Shown here in pieces: positions 43,840-53,200 of a stretch of 64,000 nt of DNA. The stretch is taken from assembly GCA_030144725.1 (NCBI GenBank), contig JASKMD010000008.1, positions 3,065,400 to 3,129,399 on the forward strand, in the 5' to 3' direction. The number at the start of each line of letters is the position of its first letter. The first letter of the stretch is position 1. The position numbers and the translations under genes are program-made. The notes beneath the pieces were generated by a model, which worked only from the letters and a program-made list of their open reading frames with translations, was not told the origin of the DNA and ran no database searches. The DNA comes from Haematococcus lacustris. Its lineage: Eukaryota; Chlorophyta; Chlorophyceae; Chlamydomonadales; Haematococcaceae.

Positions 43840-46823
43840 TCAGCCAAAGAGGTTGGGGCCCCCTGGCAACCCTGAGCCCACCCCTGGGCCTCCACCAGGC
43901 TGAGGGAAGCCAAGCTGAGGGAAAGAGGTGGGGAAGGCAGACGGGAAGGCTGAAGAGGAAGCAGCAGCTGAGGTGCTGGGACGGGAGGGAGGGAACATAG
44001 TTTGTTGCGTCGGCTGTGGCAATGAGGCAGGGAAGAAGGACGGGAATGAGGCGGGGAAGGCGGAAGAGGAAGTGAAGGCTGAGGTGCTGGAGCGGGAGGG
44101 AGAGAAGAAGGATTGTGACCCAGAAGGAAAGGTGGAGGGGAAGGTGGAGGGGAAGGTGGAGGGAGTGATGGTTGGGAACACAGATGGGCCAAAGGGTTTT
44201 CCAGGGCCAGGGCCAGGCCAGCCAGCTCCTGGGAGTGGCCTAAGGCCAGTGTTGATGGTGGAGGGTGCGACACTGCCTGGAAAACTGCCCCCTGCAGTTG
44301 CCCCCGGCAAGAAGCCCCTCAGCTGGGGTGCTTGCTGGAATGTTGAAGGCAGCTCTGCAAGAGGCGACACAGGGACCCCTGCCTATGCAGCCAAAGCATA
44401 CACGTGCTTGCCTCATGGCTGCTGCTGCCGGAAGGGCTTTGAAAGGCAGCACTGCCAACAGTCAAACGTCTGCCAGACCAGCCAGGAGCATGCAACAACC
44501 TGCTCAGCCCCTTAGGTGGCAGCAAACCGCGGTCGGGCCACTAGAGCAGGCCAGAGCCAGGTCAAGAGTGGATGCATATGAGGTACAGGTGATTCAGGCA
44601 GCGCGTCACTCACGGGGCAGGAGCTGGGCCACGTTGTTGCGGTTGCGCGCCCCTGCCTGGGCCAGGGCATTTGTGAACAGGGACTGCTGCGGACCCCCTG
44701 CGCTGGCTGCCAGAGCTGCGGCGGAGGCTACGGCCGTGATGGCGCCCCAGGCCTGGGCTTGGGCGACGGCACGAGCCAAGGCGTCCTCAGCCTTGGAGGG
44801 GCTCTGATCAGGAGGAGCACAGCAGCATGACAGCAGCATGTCAGCCGCATGTCAACTGCATGTCAGCCGCACGGCAGCCGCATGGGAGGGTGCATTACCA
44901 ACAGACGAAAAACATCTGGTTATACATTGAGGGCAGTGGATGCGGAGCTTTAAGCCAGGTAGGCAGTGCAGCAGCCAATCCACAGGGCAGGTGGGCTGTT
45001 AGGTCCCTTGGCACTCACTGTGGAGTAGGCACGGGCCAGGCCTGTTGACACGGCCTGGCTGCTGCCTCCGCAGTCAGATGACACCGAGATTGCGACAGCG
45101 ATGGCCACTCCATTGCCTGCACAGGCGAGGGGTCACACAACTCATCCGGCGTCACACACAAGGCTGTAGGTTTGTCGTCTACAGCCAGTGCAGCCTCAGG
45201 GCCACTGCGCCCCAGTCCCCTTTCACCCTGCCTCTCACCCAACCCCTTGCCTCCCTCCCACCCAGCCTCTAGCAATGTGTGGTGTGCCCCTGCTGCACAG
45301 ACAACAGACAGGCTGACGGGGCGGGGCGCCTGATCAACCGCCGCCGGCTGCTGGTAGCTCCTGTCGGCAACACACCATTGGCAACAGCTGTGGCCACAGC
45401 GGACGACACTGCTCCGTTCGCGTCAGAATTAGCTGCTGCGGTCGCCACAGCCTGGTGCAGCTTGCGGCCTGCGGTAGTGCAGGGAGGGCAGAAAGAATGA
45501 GAGGTGTGCATTCATTGCGGCTCCTTGTGCCTTGCTGCCAGCGCCGAACATGAGAATGTGAGAACATGATTGACTTACGCAGCATGCACAGCGCCAGTGC
45601 ATGTCTAGCATGTGGCCATGTGCACAAGAGGTGCGCCTTCCTTGGCCAAGCCATGCACCTATCTGTTGCCAATCTGTAACGCAGGCATGCAAGGGGAGGT
45701 GCATACGCACATGCCTGCCTGCAGTACACGCACCGAATGGGATGGGCACGGGCAGCCTGTTCTGTAGACCAGGCAGCGCCAGGAAGCTCTTGGGCAGCTC
45801 TGCACAGCAGGGCCAGCACAGTCTGAGCCTGCTGCCTGCAGCAGTGCTAGGTTGCCTGGCCCATGAGGTGGGGTGGGGCGGGGTAAGGTGGGGTGGCAGA
45901 TGGAAGGGTAGATAAGGCACCCAGCAGCTGCACCCTGGGCTGCTCACGAGGCAGCAGGGTCTGCGCCAGCTTGGGCTGCTGGGAGGTAGCCTGGGCCAAG
46001 GCTGACGCAAAGGCATCAGTCGCCTGCCCGCCCCGGCTTTGGGCGCTGGCGGTAGCGGCTGCTAGGGCTGAGGTGGGCACGGTGTTGCCGTTTTGAGTGA
46101 AGGCATACGCCAGAGCCTTGCTGGTGCTACTTGGATTCTGTATAGGAGCAAGCAAGGAGCCAGCAAGGTGAGAAGGAAAGCCAAAGGGAGCTGAATTGGC
46201 AGCTTAAGCCTTACAACAGTGGTTGTTGATGTGCGTGGTCTACAGTGGCATGTCTAAGGGCCGCACCTTGGCATAGGCATCAGAAATGCCCGCCGCCACG
46301 TCATTTGTGCGTCCCTGCAGGTGGTCAACTTAGGATGTTGGTCAACTGACAGCTGACACAAAACCTTGACACTTTGACAGCTGCTGCGACAGCTCTAGAA
46401 TATGACTCAACGCAAGAATAGGAGATTGCGATCGCAACTGCGCGCAAAAGCAGTAGGATCACAACGGCGATCAGTCGCTATCAGGAAGCTGGCCATACAT
46501 CAGTCAGTCGAGGCAGCAATGACTTGCACTAGCCTACTTGCTATGGCTTCCCCGTTCCCATCGCTGGCAGCCTGCGCGACTGCCACGCTAACCGATGAAG
46601 ACTGCGTCAGACGGCGCGAAAACCTGAAAGAGAGAAACGCAGACAGCTGTAGCGTGGGACACACTCGGTCTGACATGAATTGAGACGGTGACGAAAGCGG
46701 GCGCCACACTGACCTGCGGAGCGCGGTGTTGCAGTCTAGCCTGAAGGGTTCTCGCGCCTGAGCCATCATTGAGCAGCAAAGGACTAGCAAACAGATTGTT
46801 GAAGTCATCCTCGGACCCTCCAT
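43840..46823 (-). CDS. secreted two-module Ala-rich protein with Phe/Ser/Pro tail (gene 3)
   Basis: Ten minus-strand exons close in phase: 46714-46823, 46538-46623, 46412-46437, 46267-46314, 45948-46137, 45734-45799, 45376-45468, 45019-45116, 44614-44803 and 43840-44354, giving 473 residues. Exon 1 encodes a signal peptide (MTSTICLLVLCCSMMAQA). The first half reads VAVAQAASDGNGEAIAIAIA, SYSC, then a 48-nt exon (GRTNDVAAGISDAYAK), a 190-nt exon with the 63-residue module (NPSSTSKALAYAF ... LLP), and an LPKSFLALPG linker. The second half repeats the order, with another 190-nt module exon at 44614-44803. The tail is Phe/Ser/Pro-rich and ends PNLFG. Exon sizes 48 and 190 equal those of the gene at 35486-40222, but this gene has an extra phase-1 intron in each half, including a 26-nt microexon. 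Inferred role: extracellular structural protein. Confidence 0.78.
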
Positions 46824-46949
46824 TCTCGGCGCGATGCGTGTCGGAAATGTGCTTGTGGCTGACGGTAGGGTCGAGTTGAGTTTCCCACCACCCTAAAAAT
46901 TGTAGTTGGCAGTTGTAGCGGATTCGCGCTGGCTTCGCGCCATTTCTAT

Positions 46950-48395
46950 CATGTTCGACTGTCTGCCTTCTCAGCGGCGTCAGCCAGCCGGTCAGGGGCG
47001 ATGTATTTTGTGAGATGTTGACCAAGACATGTCTGTTGCTCACATGTCTGTTGCTCACCCGGTACTACTCATTTCCTGTTCCGCTGCAGCCGTCACACAG
47101 GAGGGGTACTCACTCACTCATCGCACTCACGGGGTATGTCTTACATGTATTGTGTGAGATGTTGTGAGATGTCTGTTGCTCACCCGGTAGCACGATTTGC
47201 ACACTTTGCAAGCACGCAAAGACGACAGTGGAGGCAGCAATAGCCAGCTACAGCTCAAGACAATCCCAACATAAAAAAAAACAATGAACCCCTAACAAAG
47301 GGGATGTGTGTGGCGCAGGCACAGGCACTGGCACAGGCACACACACCAGAAGGCTGAGCTGAAGTGCGCATTAGGCACACTGTCGGTAGCCTTTACAATG
47401 ATGAGCTCGCAGCCCGGTTCGATTCCAACTCATGCTTTATTTTGGTGTAGCATGAGGGCTGTGGGGTTCAGGAGTTGGAGTAGATCACATGACACCAGAT
47501 GGCCTGGCCTCACCGATGTCCCGGATCCGATGTGCTCAACAAGACGGTACCATCGATACTGACACGAGCTGGATTGATTTTGATTTGAGTTGCTCACCCG
47601 GTACTACTCATTTCCTGTTCCGCTGCAGCCGTCACACAGGAAGGGCGTTACACGCTTGTATACATCGCACTCACAGGGTATGTCTCACACAGCAAGGAAG
47701 CAATGACGAAAGTGTAGGGGCTGTAGTATGCCTGCACCTGCTCTGACAGGAATGCGGCACGCATTGCAAGTGCCTGTGTGCCGCCGCACCAGTGCACCCC
47801 AGGCTGACAGCAGGCATAATGCTGAGTAGCTGAGTGAGAATACCCACAGTCAAACATGGCTACCCCTCCCATTGAACCACCAACCCCCCTAACGATAAGG
47901 AACAGCGGCTTTTCCGGACTCATTTCTGCACGGATTTACACGCAAAGCGTCGGAATGTTGCTGCGCTGAGCCACACGCTGAGCTGGTCGGGCATGTTGCC
48001 GGGTATCCGACCTTACCGAGCCTGCGGACTTGATGTACGTTGACCCAGTACCAGTGAGTCCCTGATTAACGCGATGGATAGTGCGCGATGTGCGAGGAGC
48101 CTGACCTGATGTCCAACATGAAAACCAACATGCGCTGGCTCAGGGGCTTTGGAACTAGGAGGAGACCACAGTAAGAGCACAGCAGTGGCAAGTGCATCAA
48201 TCCCTTGTTGAATAGGCTCCGAAAGGTGGGCAAACCCTCCTCCATGCCCCCCACTCTGCTGATGCTAGTCTCACGAATATCGAACTCAGTCGAACTCTCC
48301 AGCCCTGCGTCACAGGCTAGGGAACTTAGCTGTGGATCCCCTGCCAAATTCTTAACTCATCCTGAGTTATCCCAAGAGGTGTTTTAGAAGCTGGC
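46950..48395. repeat. intergenic region with local and dispersed repeats
   Basis: A block of about 100 bp (CACCCGGTACTACTCATTTC, then CTGTTCCGCTGCAGCCGTCA) is at about 47056-47136 and again at about 47595-47685. The segment 47235-47465 is similar to 61180-61455, sharing CAAAGGGGATGTGTGTG, CACACACCAGAAGGCTGAGC and CTCATGCTTTATTTTGGTGT. No gene is recognised. The remaining sequence to 48395 is unremarkable. Confidence 0.7.
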
Positions 48396-48412
48396 GTGTG
48401 CACATGCCTGCA

Positions 48413-49465
48413 GGCATGGGCTTGTCCTCCAAATCCCACCCCTACAAATGGAAGGGGGGGCAATGCTGCCCGCTGTGCGTGTTGTGTGAAGTTTGCCCAA
48501 GCTGGCAGCACTGGCTGGGTGGAGATCCATGTAGAGGGGGAGGCAGCCTCGTACCGCTCCGGACAGAGTCTACAAGCCATCGGCCAGGTCACAGCCCAAA
48601 TGTCTGATGTCATCACGGCCTGCAGAAACCTCAAGCCTTCACAGATTCCACTGGCCCATAGAACTTGCGCTGAGGCTGCTGCAGCTGCACATGCTGTGGG
48701 CCAGCGGCTGCGGGGGCAGGAGCCAGCCAGCCAGCTTCAGCCCATGCCCCGTCTATGCTCCACACCCACGCAAGCACCTGCACAGCCTGGGCCAGCCCAT
48801 GCGCCCTGCCCCCACCATCTCCCAGACCAACCACCCTCACACCCATCACAGTCCCGCCAGCACCACCCAGCCCCGCCGGCACTGCTGCACCTACCGGGGC
48901 TCTCCATCCTCACCAGGCCTGCCACCAACCCTGTGACCTCACCTGCCGAGGAGCAACAGCCCATCATGTGAGTGCCCCTGCTGGATGATGGGCTGACATG
49001 GCAAGCCAGCTGAACAACATCAGTTGCACACTCAGGTTGCAGCCTGTTTTGGCCCATTCCACCTAGTACCCTGGTGGAAGCACCACTCGTCACACTCCTG
49101 TGTGTGGTGTCATGCAGACACACCACTGAGGAGCAGGACGAGCAGACCATGCATGCATGCGCCACAAGGTGCGCTTTTCACTCCTCAGCCCAGACCTGCA
49201 CCAGCCCTGACTTGCACCAGCCTTGCCCTGGCTATGGCCCTAGCCTGACCTTCGCTGAACTGCCCTGCCCTTCTTTGGTCTTTTGGCTGCAGGTCATTTG
49301 CTGCTGCAGTTCTCCAGCAGATACAGCAAGTACCCGCACGGTTGCGCCTTCTGCGGTCATAGCCTGATAGCAAGGCGATGCTACAGTTGTCAACACTGCA
49401 AGATGTTGAGGTACAGCTTGGCCGACTGTAGTTTGCGCTGCAGCACATCATGCAACCCAGGTAAC
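48413..49465 (+). pseudogene. relic related to the 17-22 kb transposase N-terminus
   Basis: After an acceptor at 48412, the plus strand encodes NAARCACCVKFAQAGSTGWV, a GEAA segment, VITACRNLKP and PLAHRTCAEAA. Then comes a Pro/His-rich linker, ending at a GTGAGT donor at about 48967. The Cys/His spacing and the PLAHRxC ending match the N-terminus of the transposase at 17771-21774 (RCAVCEL ... GEDA ... VDACQRAGLAPLAHRDC). A later open stretch (about 49330-49460) encodes HGCAFCGHSL, CYSCQHCKML and CSLRC, a second Cys cluster, ending at a GTAACA donor. I find neither the SDGxxxQFK core nor the terminal inverted repeats, so this is a truncated or very diverged relative. Confidence 0.45.
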
Positions 49466-49469
49466 AAGG

Positions 49470-50277
49470 GAGGGAGGGGCAGGGCGAAGGGCAGGGGGTG
49501 GGGCTGGGAGTGGCGACAATGAAAGAGGCACATGTGAAGCTAAAGGTACCGCTGCTTGCATGCTACCCGCCCTGCCATGATGTGCTGATGAGTGCCTCGC
49601 CCTTCTGTGCTCATTTGCACCAGACAGCGTGATGCAGTTGTGCACCTTGGGCAAGAAGCTGAGCGTGAAGATGTTTAAACGAGTATTGCAAGGCAGTGGG
49701 GTTGCATGTGCCAGCCGGCACCTTGCGTGCTGACCTACGGTACATGGTGCTGGAGCATCTGAATGAGCAGGCAGAGTGCGACTGAGCTGGCTGTCTAAGA
49801 TGACGTTGAGGAAACTGGGCTCCATGCGTAAAGTGTACCCCAGTGTACCGCAGCGGAGAACTCTGCATCCCGCGTTGTGGGTGTTGTTAGGAAGCACTTG
49901 AAAGGCCCATCGCGCACAACGGAACCGTTCGCGTTCCTGGCAGACTGCCGGTCACCGTGGGTGCCAGCAGCTCGGGCGCGCAGGCGCAAGCGCGACGCAG
50001 AAATAAGGCGTTTTGCGTTAAAATGACAACTCGACTCTCACCAGGCACGCCGCAAAGTCAAATGTCCCTTACGTGGTGGTTCAATGGTCCTTTGCTGGTT
50101 TTTTTGTTGGACTGACAGCAGGCATGTCAGCCCAGGTATGTGACCCTAGTATGTATGATACGAACTCCAGTCTGGCTATAAAGTATTCTTGTGCCACGCA
50201 ACATCTACAACACTACAACAACACTGCGGCACCGCGCTTCAGTTTCAGACGCAGCGCCATAATCTGGCGACCGCTGT
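49470..50277. other. no gene recognised
   Basis: Between the transposase-like relic and the 3' end of the BTB-Kelch gene. It probably contains that gene's 3' untranslated region on minus. No repeat array or linked exons are seen. Confidence 0.45.
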
Positions 50278-53200
50278 TCACAACGCACACAGTCCCAAGC
50301 CTGACCGGCCACAACCCATGGACGCAACCGGCACCCACGCGTTCATCTCCGGGACCCAGCTCTCCACTGTGTCATGCACGTGGTCGCCCGGAGCGCTGCC
50401 CCCCGCTGCGAACAGTCGGCCATAAGCGCCCACCTGACGTAGGCACAATGCACACGGGTTCCGGCGTGCTCCGCAGGTAAGAGGCATACAAAACCCCCGA
50501 CAGCTGCTCTGCAGGCCGCGGACCGCGGACGTACCTGTAGTGCCGCCAGACCGCAGGAGGAGCGCGGCATGCTGAGCAGGGCCAGGTCGCGCCAGCGGCC
50601 TTCTCGCGGGTCGAGAGCCTCCACACTACGCAGCCGGGTGCGGCACTCGTCTAGGCCGCCCGCCACCACTAGCCGTCCGCCCAGCACAGCGGCCTGCGGA
50701 GCAGGGTCCTCCATCACACACTCACATCCTCATTTTTTCAAATTCATGCGCGTGCTATGATTCGGGCTAGTGCCGAGTGCCGAGGACAGGTACGCGAATC
50801 TGTGAAAACACATACTTGTAGAACGCCCAGTACAGCTTCGGCCGGTGTGCTGTGCGCGCCCTCACCGCAGCATACTTGCGCTCAACACGCATGTCGCACC
50901 CCAGCACACTCCACGTCTCCTGGCCCAGGTCAAAACGCTCCACGCTGCGCAGTGTGGGCCGCGCCGCCTGCCCGCCCACCGCGAAGAGGCCACCACCCAT
51001 GGCCGCTGCCGCAAGCGCGCTCCGGGGCTGGTGCATGTCCGGCGCCAACGCCCAGGCGGAGGAGGGGGGGGCCAGCACCTCACAGCTGGGCAGCACCTGC
51101 TGCACTGCCTGCACCTGCACCCCATGGCACCATCACACCACACAGGACAGGTAAGGGGTGTAGCGACGTCTGTGATTGTGGTTGCCCTCTTTGTGTGGCA
51201 CCAGCACTTGTAGTGTTCAATTGTTCAGCACGATGGCAAATGCCGTGTCATGATGCTGCCGCTGCTGCTGCTCCTGCTGCTGCTGCCGCTGCCACTGATC
51301 ATGATGATGGGATATCCCCTGTACAGAGCAGCACCGCAGTGGCACACAAGGTAGGTGTGAAGGTGGGTGGGTGCCTGGCGGGGCCAAGAGGGCCGGGTGT
51401 AGGACCCTCACCTGGGAGCGGCCACCCAGGACGAACAGCATGCCAGCTGCCGCCACCACCCCTGCATGCGCCCGGGCACAGTTCAGGTTGGGGACAGACT
51501 GCCAGTGGCCGCGCTGGCCGCCCCTAGGGCTGCGCTCCGAGCCTTCTCGCACCGCCTCCATGCACGGGTCCAGCATGGCCACACTGGACCACAGAGGGGT
51601 GCCACCCACCTGCAAGGGGCACAGGCAACATGGTGAACCAGGTGGCGCACAGGTTCAAGGACTAAGTAGGTCACACTCAGGGAATAGCCAGCTGCTGCCT
51701 TCAGTGGAGGGGTGGAGGGTAGTGGACTAGCCAGCTGCGATAGTCAGGTGTTGGCAGGACTGCGTGTGCGCTGCTCCCGCGGGGCTCCATCTGCCCCACT
51801 GCCCTGCTGCTGGTGCTGTACAACACCACGGTGGGGATGGTGGGGCGGTGAGGAGGCACTCTGCCCTTGAACAAGCCCAACTTAGCCAACCCTGCCAATA
51901 CCCACTCCATGCCCTGCTGCTGCCACCAAGGCAGGGGTCGGCCAGTGTGGCCTCAGCCGCAGCCCCTGGCGCCCCTAGCGCCACTCACTAGGTACACCGC
52001 CCGGTCCAAGGTGGTGGCGCCCGCGAAGGACACGCTGTGCACGAGGGGTGGGCCAGGCCGCCATGCGTCAGCCCCGGGCTCGTACACCTCCACCACCTGC
52101 ACAGCCAGGCAGCAGCTGCTAGGCTAGCGCTGCTGCTGGCTGCGGTGTTGGGAGCAGCACTAGAGTGGGCTTGTCCCCATCCCTGCTACCCGTTGCCCCC
52201 TTGCCTGCCTGGCCCTGCCGCCCTGCCCTCCTGCACCCTGACCCTCTGGCTGCACCCTGCTCACCTTGAGGCTGCGCCAGGCTGCGTCGTGACCCCCTGC
52301 GGCCAGCAGCCCTGAGGCCTGGTGGCGCCTGCGCCGGCTACTCACGCAGCCCACCTGCTCACTTGCCAGCAGTAGCGGCAGCAGCAGCAGCAGGGTAGTC
52401 ACAGCAGCAGTGGCAGCGGCGGCAAGGGGGCACCAGCAGGAAAAGCAGCAGCAGCGGCAACTAAGGCAGCATGAGCTGCAGCAGAAGCGCAGCGAGTGGC
52501 AGCAGCAGGGGAGGTAGGAGCAGCCGCTGTGACCATTGCCCCCACAGCAGCAGAAAGAGCCGTCACACTAGATTGACTCAACATCGTGCATAGGACACAG
52601 GTGGAGGCAGGTGAAGATGCCAGGGTGGAGCAGAGGCAGGGACAGAGGCAGAGGCCGGGGCCGGGGCACCCACCCGCACTGTGCGTTGCTGCCCCACAGC
52701 CTGCCCCCACTCGCCAGCATTCTGCAGGCAGGTAGCTGAGGCAGCCTGCTGTGCAGGTGCTGACAATGACCCCAGTGGTGTGTCCAACCCCAGCTCACCC
52801 CTCCCACTGGTCTGCTCTAGTGCGCTGCTGCTGCTGCTCCTGTGCTGTGTTTGGCTGCTGCTGGCAGGGTGCTGGCAGTCCTGCCGGGGGTGGCGTTGCC
52901 GGGGCTGGGTCGCAGCCTGCCTGCCCCAAGGACCTGCCTGGTGGGTGGGGTGGGGAAGAGGGGCCGCAGGCCATGGCCCCAATCCCAGGCAGTCTGCTGA
53001 GTCCGCTGCCAACCTCCTGCTGCTGCCCCACAGCTGCAGCCCCCCTACGTAGCTTATCAGGGCAGGATGTGCTGCAGCAGCTAGGGGAGCGGGGCCGGCA
53101 TAGCTCTGGCGGGCGCAGCAACCGCTGCAAGGGGCCGGCCAGCAGGTGCCGGGCAGCGGCCAACACCAGCTCATCAGGCCCCTCTGCTTTGGCTGCACAC

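Noticed and set aside
47390..47440. Possible tRNA gene, because of GGTTCGATTCC
   Set aside because: The T stem does not pair beyond two base pairs and no acceptor or anticodon stem can be drawn. Treated as repeat debris.
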